Part shown: positions 25,351 through 33,090 of the stretch, piece after piece | Numbering within the stretch: position 1 is the first letter of the stretch | Layout: each line of letters opens with the position of its first letter | NCBI RefSeq assembly: GCF_002929375.1 | Contig: NZ_PJIP01000003.1 | Span: 271,977-335,976 of the forward strand | Direction: 5' to 3' | DNA length: 64,000 nucleotides | Origin: Arthrobacter sp. DWC3 | GTDB taxonomy: Bacteria; Actinomycetota; Actinomycetes; Actinomycetales; Micrococcaceae | The notes under the pieces: generated by a model | The model's input: the letters and a program-made list of their open reading frames with translations, nothing else | What the model was told of the DNA's origin: nothing | Database searches by the model: none | Program-made: the position numbers and the translations under genes

Positions 25351-26139
25351 CTAGCCGGGGAGCAGGGACGCCCGCCACGCGTGCGTGTAGTAGGGGATCC
25401 GGACCACGGCGTCCGGCGGGAACGCCAGGTACTCCGTGAGGTACCAGAGCAGATTCGTCTCCACACGGGCGCGTCGGGCGGGCGAGGCCCGCCGGTAGTG
25501 GCTGCGGGAGCGGGCCAGGTCCACGAGGTCGGGGACGGCGAGCCCCTGCGACCAGTGCACGAGGACGTCCTCCGGCGGCCCGAAGGACGGCCCGAACGCC
25601 GGACGGTACGCGGGGGAGAACACGTCGCCCGCGTGCATGATGCGGGACAGGCGATGCACCCAGCGCAGGGAGACGTCGAGCTGGTTCCAGAGCAGCGCGA
25701 GCCGTCCGCCGGGCGTCAGCACCCGGGCGGCCTCCCGGAGGGCCGCCGGATGATCGCACCAGTGCCACGTCTGGGCGAGCGTCAGCAGCTCCACGGAGGC
25801 GTCCGGCAGGAGGGAGTGCTCGGCCGTCCCCGGAAGGGCGGGCACCCCGGGCAGCCGGTCCGAGAGGACGGCCAGCATGTCCTCGGACGGGTCGACGGCG
25901 GTCACCTCGAGGCCGCGGTCCGCGAGGAGGGCGGTGAAGATCCCCGTCCCGGCACCGATGTCGGCCGCCCGGCGCGCCCGCGGGGGGACGACCCAGTCGG
26001 CGACGGCGGCGGGGTAGCCGGGCCGCACGCGGTCGTACCGCCCGGCGCCGGAGAGATAGGCGTCCGCCAGGTCGCGGCGGCGCTGCTCGTCGAGGCGGGG
26101 TCCGCCCCGAGCGCTGCGCGGGCTGCTAGAGGAGGTCAT
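25351..26139 (-). CDS. Class I SAM-dependent methyltransferase
   Basis: 262 residues from ATG 26139, which overlaps the end of hisN by 14 bases; a longer frame upstream is in hisN sequence and is not used. [25 protein letters not shown] is broken into the SAM-binding motif I (IGAGTG) and the acidic residue at the end of strand 2. [16 protein letters not shown] fits the conserved post-motif region of the YcgJ/SmtA group of small-molecule methyltransferases. The substrate is unknown. Its 3' end is 31 bases from the metal-uptake lipoprotein start. Confidence 0.85.
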   Translation of the reverse strand: MTSSSSPRSARGGPRLDEQRRRDLADAYLSGAGRYDRVRPGYPAAVADWVVPPRARRAADIGAGTGIFTALLADRGLEVTAVDPSEDMLAVLSDRLPGVPALPGTAEHSLLPDASVELLTLAQTWHWCDHPAALREAARVLTPGGRLALLWNQLDVSLRWVHRLSRIMHAGDVFSPAYRPAFGPSFGPPEDVLVHWSQGLAVPDLVDLARSRSHYRRASPARRARVETNLLWYLTEYLAFPPDAVVRIPYYTHAWRASLLPG

Positions 26140-26935
26140 CCACGTCCGGGTTGAGGGTCCGGAGGACCTCGCTGTGCAGGGACCCGTTGGTGGCGAGGGC
26201 GTTGCCGCCGAACGGTCCGTCCTCGCCGTCGAGGGACGTGAACCGGCCACCGGCCTCGGTGACGATGGGCACGAGCGCCGCCATGTCGTGCAGGTTCAGC
26301 TCCGGCTCGCACGCGATGTCCACGGAACCCTCCGCCACGAGGCAGTAGGACCAGAAGTCGCCGTAGGCCCGGGTACGCCACACGCGGTCGGTCAGGTTGA
26401 CGAACTCCGCGAGGGCGCCGCGCTCGCGCCACCCGGACAGGCTGGAGTAGGACAGCGAGGCATCGGCGAGCCGCGAGACGTTGGAGACGCGGAGGCGCTG
26501 GGCGGCGGCGAGCGACTTCCCGGTGTACGCGCCGGTGCCCTGCGCCGCCCACCAGCGCTTCCCGAGCGCCGGCGCGCTGACCAGGCCGACCACCGGCCGG
26601 CCGTCGTCGATCAGGGAGATGAGGGTGGCCCACACGGGCACGCCCCGGACGAAGTTCTTGGTGCCGTCGATGGGATCGATGACCCATCGGCGTGAGCCCG
26701 AGCCCGTGCTGCCGAACTCCTCGCCGAGCACCGCATCCCGCGGCCTGGCACGGGAGAGCTGGCCGCGGATGGCCTCCTCGGCGCTCTTGTCGGCGTCCGT
26801 CACGGGAGTCAGGTCCGGCTTGGTCTCGACGCGCAGGTCGAGCGCCTTGAAGCGCGCCATGGTCTGGTCGTCGACCGAATCGGCCATGATGTGGGCGAGA
26901 CGGAGGTCGTCGTTGTAGCCCTGCGTGAAACTCAT
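26126..26935 (-). CDS. hisN: Histidinol-phosphatase, inositol-monophosphatase family
   Basis: 269 residues from ATG 26935 (TTG 26944 is an alternative). It removes phosphate from L-histidinol phosphate, the penultimate histidine step in actinobacteria. IMPase motifs: LGEEFG (metal-binding Glu), [12 protein letters not shown] (DPIDGT) and the later [17 protein letters not shown] segment with the metal-binding Asp. Other his genes are not nearby, as is usual for hisN. Confidence 0.9.
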   Translation of the reverse strand: MSFTQGYNDDLRLAHIMADSVDDQTMARFKALDLRVETKPDLTPVTDADKSAEEAIRGQLSRARPRDAVLGEEFGSTGSGSRRWVIDPIDGTKNFVRGVPVWATLISLIDDGRPVVGLVSAPALGKRWWAAQGTGAYTGKSLAAAQRLRVSNVSRLADASLSYSSLSGWRERGALAEFVNLTDRVWRTRAYGDFWSYCLVAEGSVDIACEPELNLHDMAALVPIVTEAGGRFTSLDGEDGPFGGNALATNGSLHSEVLRTLNPDVDDLL

Positions 26936-27005
26936 ACCGATCAACCTATCCTCTGGGCGGATGCATCAGGCGCCGGAGGCGCGGGTATGGCGGGCCCGGA
27001 CAGCA

Positions 27006-27042
27006 GGAAGCCACCGCGGGCTCGCGCCGCACGGTGGCTTCC
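27006..27042 (-). terminator. Terminator after the cold-shock gene
   Basis: An 11-bp perfect stem GGAAGCCACCG / CGGTGGCTTCC (27006-27016 with 27032-27042) with a 15-base loop, 34 bases beyond the csp stop on the minus strand. Confidence 0.75.
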
Positions 27043-27075
27043 GGTCCGTCGCCGCGGAACGCGGCAGAAGGAGAA

Positions 27076-27279
27076 TCAGAGAACGGTGATGTTCTCGGCC
27101 TGGGGACCCTTGGGACCCTGGGTGGTCTCGAAGTTGACCTTCTGGTTCTCCTCGAGGGACCGGTAGCCGTTCGAGTTGATCGCGGAGAAGTGGGCGAACA
27201 CGTCGGCGCCGCCGTCCTCGGGAGCGATGAAGCCGAAGCCCTTTTCGGCGTTGAACCATTTCACTGTGCCAGTAGCCAT
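27076..27279 (-). CDS. Cold-shock protein (CspA family)
   Basis: 67 residues: a complete OB-fold RNA chaperone with RNP1 KGFGFIAPE and RNP2 VFAHFSAI. It melts secondary structure in RNA; family members are made in cold or in growth transitions. The gene is followed by a terminator and is monocistronic. The long upstream region to 27436 is AT-richer than its surroundings and probably holds the long 5' leader typical of csp genes. Confidence 0.96.
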   Translation of the reverse strand: MATGTVKWFNAEKGFGFIAPEDGGADVFAHFSAINSNGYRSLEENQKVNFETTQGPKGPQAENITVL

Positions 27280-27436
27280 GTCGTATTCCTTACCTGGGAG
27301 AGCGCCCCGACGTTCGGGGGCTCATCGTAGTGTTCGTTACCCGCTTATCAAAAAAGCTGTCGAACTCCAGGTGGAGGGTCAAGGCTTAGAGATGTAATGC
27401 GCAAACAACAACTGCGTTCACCCTAACAGCTTCACC

Positions 27437-27462
27437 CCCGGCACCTGACATCGTGTGCCGGG
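27437..27462 (-). terminator. Hairpin directly after rsgA
   Basis: CCCGGCAC and GTGCCGGG (27437-27444 with 27455-27462) form an eight-bp stem two bases beyond the rsgA stop. No T run follows. Confidence 0.55.
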
Positions 27463-27464
27463 CG

Positions 27465-28595
27465 TCACTGCTGGCCGAGCTCCTTGGCATCGTGGGCGCT
27501 GCCCCGCGCCTCCGCCGTCCCGGCGGTCAGCAGGCGCCGCAGGCTGGCGAGGCGGACGGGCCCGGACTCGCCGGCGAGACCCTCCTCGACGTAGCTGTCG
27601 AGTCCGCAGTCCACGGCGTTGTCGTCGTGCCGGCACCCGCGCTCGCAGCGCTCCGTGCCCGGCTCGAGGTCGGGGAAGGCCTTCAGGATGCGGTCGGCGT
27701 CCACGTGGGCTAGACCAAAGGACCGGATGCCGGGGGTGTCGATGATCCAGGTGCCCGGTGCGGCGTCGGCCGCCTTGAGGGCCAGGGCCGACGACGACGT
27801 GTGGCGTCCGCGGCCCGTGACGGCGTTGACGCCGCCGGTGGCGCGCGTGGACCCCGTGAGCGCGTTGACCATGGTGGACTTCCCGACGCCGGAATGCCCG
27901 AGCAGGACACTCACCTGCCCGTCGAGTTCGTCGCGCAGGGCGTCGACGGCGCCGTGCGAGAGGCGCGCCGACTCGCCGTCGTCGGACGTGGCCTCGATCC
28001 CGACGCCCTCGTCGGTCCTGCTGATGATGACGCGCAGGTCGAGGTGCTCGTAGTTGGCGAGGAGGGCGGCGGGGTCGCGGAGGTCGGCCTTCGTGATGCA
28101 CAGGAGCGGCTCGATCCCGGCGTCGTACGCCGCCACCAGCGCGCGGTCGATGAACCCCGTGCGTGGTTCCGGGTTGGCGGCGGCCACGACGATGACGAGC
28201 TGGTCCGCGTTGGCGACGACCACGCGCTCCACGGGGTCGGTGTCGTCCGCGCTGCGGCGCAGGACCGTGTGCCGTTCCTCGATCCGGACGAGGCGCGCGA
28301 GGGAGTCGGGACCGCCGGAGAGGTCACCGACGAGGGCCACGAGGTCCCCGGCGACGACGGCGCTGCGGCGCAGTTCACGGGCGCGCGCGGCGATGACGGT
28401 CCGCTCGTCGGGGGTGTCTTCGCCCACGACCGTGGTGTAGCGTCCGCGGTCCACGGTCACCACGCGCCCGGTCACGGCGTCGTCGTACGCCGGACGCGTC
28501 TTGGTGCGCGGGCGGGACCCCTTCTTGTTCGGGCGGATCCGTACGTCGGACTCGTCCCAGGCCCGCGACCCGCGGCGGTTGCCGGCCTCGCTCAT
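27465..28595 (-). CDS. rsgA: Ribosome small-subunit-dependent GTPase RsgA
   Basis: 376 residues from ATG 28595, overlapping the aroA stop. An N-terminal OB domain (about 35-115) precedes a circularly permuted GTPase: TKAD (G4), GHSGVGKST (G1) and DTPG (G3) occur in that order. The C-terminal zinc motif contains Cys and His in CERGCRHDDNAVDC. It checks late 30S maturation and releases assembly factors. Overlap with aroA suggests one transcript, a pairing often seen in actinobacteria. Confidence 0.95.
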   Translation of the reverse strand: MSEAGNRRGSRAWDESDVRIRPNKKGSRPRTKTRPAYDDAVTGRVVTVDRGRYTTVVGEDTPDERTVIAARARELRRSAVVAGDLVALVGDLSGGPDSLARLVRIEERHTVLRRSADDTDPVERVVVANADQLVIVVAAANPEPRTGFIDRALVAAYDAGIEPLLCITKADLRDPAALLANYEHLDLRVIISRTDEGVGIEATSDDGESARLSHGAVDALRDELDGQVSVLLGHSGVGKSTMVNALTGSTRATGGVNAVTGRGRHTSSSALALKAADAAPGTWIIDTPGIRSFGLAHVDADRILKAFPDLEPGTERCERGCRHDDNAVDCGLDSYVEEGLAGESGPVRLASLRRLLTAGTAEARGSAHDAKELGQQ

Positions 28596-29923
28596 GCCCC
28601 GGCCGCCGTGCCGGTCACTGCGGCCCAGAGGGCGGGGAACTCGGGCAGGGTCTTCGCGGTGGTCCCGATGTTCTCCACCTCGACGCCGTCCACGGCCAGC
28701 CCGATGATGGCTCCGGCGGTCGCCATGCGGTGGTCGTCGTAGGTGTGGAAGACGCCGCCGTGCAGCGGCGCGGGGCGGATGACGAGGCCGTCGGCCGTCT
28801 CCTCGGCGTCGCCGCCGAGCGCGGTGATCTCGGCGACCAGGGCGGCGAGGCGGTCCGTCTCGTGCCCGCGGAGATGGGCGATGCCGGTGAGCATCGACGG
28901 CGTGTCCGCCAGGGCGCACAGGGCCGCGACCGTGGGGGCGAGTTCGGAGGTGTCGGCGAACGTGCCCCCCTGGATCGAGGGTCCGCCCGTGACGGTCAGG
29001 ACGCCGTCGTGGAGGCTCGTCCGCGCGCCCATGAGCGGCAGGATGCGCCGCCAGGCGTCGCCCACCTGGGTGGTGCCGTCCGGCCAGTTACGCACGCGGA
29101 CGGTGCCGCCGGTCACGAGGGCGGCGGCGAGGAACGGCCCGGCGTTGGAGAGGTCCGGTTCCACCGCGACGTCGAAGGCCGCGATGGGGCCCGGGGCGAC
29201 GCACCAGTGGTCCGGCACGGAATCGTCGACGTCCACGCCGAGCGAGCGCAGGGTCTCCACGGTCATCCGCACGTGGTCGAGGCTGGGCACGGGCTCGCCG
29301 ACGTGCTCGAGGTGCAGTCCCTCCGTGAAGCGGGCGCCCACGAGGAGCAGTGCGGAGACGAACTGGGAGGACGCGGACGCGTCGATGACGAGGCGTCCGC
29401 CGCGCACGTGCCCGTCGCCCTCCACGGTGAACGGCAGCGCACCGGAGCCGCCGTCGTCGACCGCCACCCCGAGGCCGCGCAGGGCCGCGACGATGCTGCC
29501 CATCGGGCGGCGGCGCGCGTGGGGGTCGCCGTCGAACCGGGTGGTGCCGGGAACGAGCCCGGCGAGGGGCGGGACGAAACGCATCACGGTGCCGGCGAGC
29601 CCGCAGTCCACGGCGCGGTCGGCCGGGGTGCCGGGGCCGGTCGGCAAGGGCGTGACGCGCAGGTCGGGGCCGAAATCGCCGTCCCCCGGCACCTCTTCGA
29701 TGACGGCCCCGAGCGCCCGCAGGGCACCCACCATCAGGGCGGAGTCACGGGAGTGGAGGGGCCGCCGGATGAGGCACGGGCCGTCGGCGAGCGCCGCGAG
29801 GACGAGGTAGCGGTTGGTGAGCGACTTGGAGCCGGGCACGGAGATCACGGCGTCCACGGGACGCGTCAGGCGGGGTGCCCGCCACAGAGTCTGGTCGGAC
29901 ACCCCGCCTGAGGTAACGGTCAT
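28592..29923 (-). CDS. aroA: 3-phosphoshikimate 1-carboxyvinyltransferase (EPSP synthase)
   Basis: 443 residues from ATG 29923. It joins phosphoenolpyruvate to shikimate 3-phosphate in the sixth shikimate-pathway step. The start VPGSKSLTNRYLVLAALADG, the LAGTVMRF and GDPHARRRPMG blocks and the C-terminal DDHRMAT with active-site residues are conserved. A natural Ala or Gly in the glyphosate-contact position cannot be judged without alignment. Gene order aroA-rsgA with overlapping ends. Confidence 0.96.
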   Translation of the reverse strand: MTVTSGGVSDQTLWRAPRLTRPVDAVISVPGSKSLTNRYLVLAALADGPCLIRRPLHSRDSALMVGALRALGAVIEEVPGDGDFGPDLRVTPLPTGPGTPADRAVDCGLAGTVMRFVPPLAGLVPGTTRFDGDPHARRRPMGSIVAALRGLGVAVDDGGSGALPFTVEGDGHVRGGRLVIDASASSQFVSALLLVGARFTEGLHLEHVGEPVPSLDHVRMTVETLRSLGVDVDDSVPDHWCVAPGPIAAFDVAVEPDLSNAGPFLAAALVTGGTVRVRNWPDGTTQVGDAWRRILPLMGARTSLHDGVLTVTGGPSIQGGTFADTSELAPTVAALCALADTPSMLTGIAHLRGHETDRLAALVAEITALGGDAEETADGLVIRPAPLHGGVFHTYDDHRMATAGAIIGLAVDGVEVENIGTTAKTLPEFPALWAAVTGTAAGA

Positions 29924-29928
29924 GTCGC

Positions 29929-30477
29929 TTAGGAACCGACGACGTCGGCAGCGGTCTTGCGTACGGCCAGGTCGGCCTTCTTCAGCTGCTTGCGGGCGTC
30001 CCTGCGGAAGCCGGCGGCGTTCTTCTTCGCGTCCAGGGCGAGGTGCTCGGCGCGCCAGGCGATGCCCGGGCGGCCGTTGGTGTCCACGGCGGCGAGCAGG
30101 ACGGCGCCGATGAGCGAGAGGTGCTTGAGCAGCTGGGCGCGGCGGGCCTTCTTGGCCGCCGGCGTCGAGGCGTCCGCCGCGCGGTAGTCGACGAGGGCGT
30201 TGACCGTCGCGGTCACGGTCAGCAGCAGGGCCGCGACGCGGGAGAACCGACCGATGCCGAGCAGCAGTGCCGCCCCCACCTGCGTGGCGCCGAGGACCTG
30301 GCCCACGAGCTTCTCGTTGCTCGTGAGCGCGGCGGCGGACGGGACCACCTTGGTCACGCCGGCGAGGACGGGCTTGAGCTGCGGGGCCGTGGCGCCGGCC
30401 GTGCGGACCCGGTCGACGCCGGAGAACACGAAGCTGCTGGCGAGCAGGGGTCGGGCGATTACGCGGACAAGGGTCAC
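29929..30477 (-). CDS. DoxX-family membrane protein
   Basis: 182 residues from GTG 30477 with CAGGAGG upstream. Four hydrophobic helices (about 7-25, 60-80, 85-102, 118-138) follow the DoxX pattern (RPLLASSFVFSGVDRV at the start). The last 40 residues are Lys/Ala/Arg-rich and probably cytoplasmic. In mycobacteria a DoxX protein works with a superoxide dismutase and a sulfurtransferase against oxidative stress; whether this one does so is unknown. It lies next to the divergent sigH, a redox-stress gene. Confidence 0.85.
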   Translation of the reverse strand: MTLVRVIARPLLASSFVFSGVDRVRTAGATAPQLKPVLAGVTKVVPSAAALTSNEKLVGQVLGATQVGAALLLGIGRFSRVAALLLTVTATVNALVDYRAADASTPAAKKARRAQLLKHLSLIGAVLLAAVDTNGRPGIAWRAEHLALDAKKNAAGFRRDARKQLKKADLAVRKTAADVVGS

Positions 30478-30607
30478 AACTGCCTCCTGGGTGCCGGCGG
30501 GGTGCGCCGGGCATCGGTTCGGTACTGCGTCGGGGAAGTACTAAGCACGCTGGGTCTAGTTTTGCACGCCGTACCGCGCGGGGCGATCTTCGAACCCGGG
30601 CCCGGCA

Positions 30608-30633
30608 GGAATAGAAGGGGCTGCGGGCAGGTT
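30608..30633 (+). promoter_or_regulatory. SigH/SigR-type promoter for sigH
   Basis: GGAAT (30608-30612), 18 bases, then GTT (30631-30633): an exact match to the GGAAT-N18-GTT consensus recognised by SigH of mycobacteria and SigR of Streptomyces. Transcription should start near 30640, upstream of both possible sigH starts (30678 and 30792), indicating positive autoregulation. Confidence 0.8.
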
Positions 30634-30791
30634 GGACAGGGGGTAACGCAGGACGGCAGGGGAGAAGGGATGCGCGGATGACAGGTGCACGGATCGCGAC
30701 GGTCGACAGGCCGGGGTTCCAGCTCACGACCACGGTCAAGCACGACGCCCCCACGGGGGCGCGGCGGGTTCGACGCGTAGACTTTGGCACG

Positions 30792-31487
30792 ATGAATACC
30801 ACAGCCCCCGCAGGCAGCAGTCAGGCCGAAGATGCAGAGTTGGACGTCTCGACGGAGTCCGAGGCGGACCGCAAGGCGCGCTTCGAACGCGACGCCATGC
30901 AGTACGTCGACCAGCTCTACTCCGCGGCGATGCGCATGGCCCGGAATCCCAGCGACGCCGAGGACCTGGTGCAGGAGGCCTACACCAAGGCGTTTTCCGC
31001 CTTCCACCAGTACAAGCCGGGGACCAACCTGAAGGCGTGGCTGTACCGCATCCTCACCAACACGTACATCAACCTCTACCGCAAGAGGCAGCGCGAGCCC
31101 CTGCAGTCCCACTCGGACACGATCGAGGACTGGCAGCTCGCGAAGGCCGCCGAGCACACTCCGGCCGGCCTGCGGTCGGCGGAGGCCGAGGCGCTGGACC
31201 ACCTGCCGGACTCCGACGTGAAGAGCGCGCTGCAGGCCATCCCGGAGGAGTTCAGGCTCGCCGTGTACTTCTCCGACGTGGAGGGCTTCGCGTACAAGGA
31301 AATATCGGAAATCATGAACACGCCCATCGGGACCGTCATGTCCCGGCTGCATCGCGGCCGCAAGCTCCTGCGGGAACTGCTCGCCGAGTACGCGCACGAG
31401 CGGGGACTGGGTACCACCATCGGTGCTGGTGCCAGGACCCCGGTCGCCGCAGGTGCAGCGGGCAAGGAACAGGAGATGAAGAAATGA
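30792..31487 (+). CDS. sigH: ECF RNA polymerase sigma factor SigH/SigR (redox stress)
   Basis: 231 residues from ATG 30792. Region 2 lies at about 30-100 ([26 protein letters not shown]) and region 4 at about 145-205 ([31 protein letters not shown]). It directs transcription of thiol-stress genes (thioredoxin, mycothiol recycling, proteases) when released by the anti-sigma factor. An in-frame ATG at 30678, preceded by GGGGAGAAGGG, could give a form 38 residues longer, like the unstable long isoform of Streptomyces SigR. The stop overlaps the rsrA start (ATGA). Confidence 0.95.
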   Translation: MNTTAPAGSSQAEDAELDVSTESEADRKARFERDAMQYVDQLYSAAMRMARNPSDAEDLVQEAYTKAFSAFHQYKPGTNLKAWLYRILTNTYINLYRKRQREPLQSHSDTIEDWQLAKAAEHTPAGLRSAEAEALDHLPDSDVKSALQAIPEEFRLAVYFSDVEGFAYKEISEIMNTPIGTVMSRLHRGRKLLRELLAEYAHERGLGTTIGAGARTPVAAGAAGKEQEMKK

Positions 31488-31744
31488 GCGATTGCGGGAG
31501 TTTGGGCGACTGCGCCGACTCGAGGATCGAGCGGCTGTACGAGTACCTCGACGGGGCACTGTCCCATCAGGACCTCGTGGAGATCAAGGACCACCTGGAC
31601 GGCTGCCCCCAGTGCGCCGAGGAGCACGACCTCGAGTGCGTCATCCGGTCGGTCGTGAAGCGGTCCTGCACGGAGGTGGCCCCATCCACCCTCAAGGCGA
31701 GCATCCTCGACCGCATCAGCCATCTCCAGTCCGTGGACCACTGA
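31484..31744 (+). CDS. rsrA: Zinc-containing anti-sigma factor RsrA (redox switch)
   Basis: 86 residues. The HxxxCxxC zinc-anti-sigma motif is His37, Cys41 and Cys44, with Cys10 at the place of the first ligand; S. coelicolor RsrA uses Cys11, His37, Cys41 and Cys44. Disulfide stress forms a bond among these Cys, expels zinc and releases the sigma factor. Cys4 and Cys52/Cys63-type extra Cys are also present. The overlap with sigH gives near-equal production of the pair. A strong terminator follows. Confidence 0.94.
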   Translation: MSDCGSLGDCADSRIERLYEYLDGALSHQDLVEIKDHLDGCPQCAEEHDLECVIRSVVKRSCTEVAPSTLKASILDRISHLQSVDH

Positions 31745-31760
31745 CGGACAGTCCCCACCG

Positions 31761-31803
31761 AACAGAAGAACCTCCGGCCCGCTGGGCCGGAGGTTCTTCT
31801 GTT
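31761..31803. terminator. Strong bidirectional terminator after rsrA
   Basis: A perfect 20-bp stem (31761-31780 with 31784-31803) and three-base loop, with a T-rich downstream arm. It sits between convergent rsrA and the bL37 gene and can end transcription from both. Confidence 0.9.
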
Positions 31804-31824
31804 CGTGCTGTGGAACGCCTGGAC

Positions 31825-31899
31825 TCAGGTGTTGGGGCGCTTACCGTGGTTCGCGCCTCCACGCTTCCGGTCGCGGCGCTTGCGTGCTCGCTTGCTCAT
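31825..31899 (-). CDS. 50S ribosomal protein bL37 (24 residues)
   Basis: A 24-residue, strongly basic protein ending ANHGKRPNT, from ATG 31899 with AAGGAGG five bases upstream on the minus strand. It matches bL37, the tiny actinobacterial large-subunit protein first seen in mycobacterial ribosome structures. The in-frame sequence upstream to 32040 is not needed and lies before the ribosome binding site. The gene is easily missed because of its length. Confidence 0.88.
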   Translation of the reverse strand: MSKRARKRRDRKRGGANHGKRPNT

Positions 31900-32042
31900 G
31901 GCTGCCTCCTTCTTCTTCAGGCACTGCAGTCGTGCAGAACTGCTCACCAGTCTCCCATACGCCGACCTGCCCCGCCTAAACAGGGCCGCCCGGGGGCCCC
32001 GCTTAGGATGAGGTTCACAGCCATGACCGAAGGAGCTCATCC

Positions 32043-33008
32043 ATGCGCGCCGCCTATGCAGCCACCCAGTCCACGGACGACCCGCTCTCCGGCCTCACCG
32101 TGGGGGACGTGGACCTCCCCGACGCCCCCGACGGCTTCCGCCGCGTCCGGGTCGTGGCGTCCTGCCTCAACCACCACGACCTCTGGTCCCTGAAGGGAGT
32201 CGGGTTGCCCGGGGACCGCCTGCCCATGGTGCTCGGCTGCGACGCCGCCGGGATCGACGACGACGGCGCCCAGGTGATCGTCCACGGGGTGGTGTCCTCG
32301 CCCGACTGGCGGGGCGACGAGACCCTGGACCCCCGGCGGTCCCTCCTGTCCGAGCGGTACCCGGGCACCATGGCGGACTACGTGTGGGTGCCCGAGCGGA
32401 ACCTCGTGCCCAAGCCGCCGGAGCTCTCCTTCGAGGAGGCCGCCTGCCTGCCCACGGCCTGGCTCACGGCGTACCGGATGCTCTTCACCGTCTCCCCGGC
32501 GGCCCCGGGCTCCACGGTGCTCGTGCAGGGGGCCGGCGGCGGCGTCGCCACGGCGCTCATCGCGCTCGCCGCGGCGGCGGGCTTCCGGGTGTGGGCGACG
32601 AGCCGCAGCGCGGAGAAGCGGCAGCGTGCACTCGACCTCGGTGCCGAGCAGGCGTTCGACGCCGGCGCGCGGCTGCCCGAGCGCGTGGACGTCGTCTTCG
32701 ACTCCGTCGGCGAGGCCACGTGGGCCCACTCCCTGAAGTCGCTCGTCCCGGGCGGGACCGTGGTGACGTGCGGGGCGACGAGCGGGCCGGCTCCGTCCGC
32801 GGACCTCAACCGGGTGTTCTTCCTCCAGCTGCGCGTGCTCGGTTCGACCATGGGTACCCGCGAGGAGCTCGAGCGACTCACGCGCTTCCTCGTTGCCACC
32901 GGCGTGCGGCCGGTCATCGACGCCGTCCTGCCCCTCGACGACGCCCCCGAGGGCTTCCGGCGCATGCTCGACGGCGACGTGTTCGGGAAGATCGTCTTCC
33001 GCCACTGA
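32043..33008 (+). CDS. Zinc-binding-dehydrogenase-family oxidoreductase (MDR)
   Basis: 321 residues. An N-terminal GroES-like domain (about 1-120, SCLNHHDLWSLKG) precedes an NADPH-binding Rossmann domain (about 125-270, QGAGGGVATALIALAAAAGF). Members of this medium-chain family reduce quinones or enones, or oxidise alcohols. The set of Cys/His ligands of the catalytic zinc site is incomplete, so a zinc-independent quinone-oxidoreductase type is more likely. The substrate is unknown. It is transcribed alone, with a terminator behind. Confidence 0.85.
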   Translation: MRAAYAATQSTDDPLSGLTVGDVDLPDAPDGFRRVRVVASCLNHHDLWSLKGVGLPGDRLPMVLGCDAAGIDDDGAQVIVHGVVSSPDWRGDETLDPRRSLLSERYPGTMADYVWVPERNLVPKPPELSFEEAACLPTAWLTAYRMLFTVSPAAPGSTVLVQGAGGGVATALIALAAAAGFRVWATSRSAEKRQRALDLGAEQAFDAGARLPERVDVVFDSVGEATWAHSLKSLVPGGTVVTCGATSGPAPSADLNRVFFLQLRVLGSTMGTREELERLTRFLVATGVRPVIDAVLPLDDAPEGFRRMLDGDVFGKIVFRH

Positions 33009-33025
33009 GGCACCCCCTCCGGACG

Positions 33026-33064
33026 CACGAGAGGGGACCTTCCGGTGGAAGGTCCCCTCTCGTG
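33026..33064. terminator. Bidirectional terminator
   Basis: An 18-bp perfect stem (33026-33043 with 33047-33064) and three-base loop between convergent genes: the dehydrogenase (+) and the oligopeptide transporter (-). Confidence 0.9.
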
Positions 33065-33090
33065 TGCTCCGGTGCGCTGCCGTCGTACCG

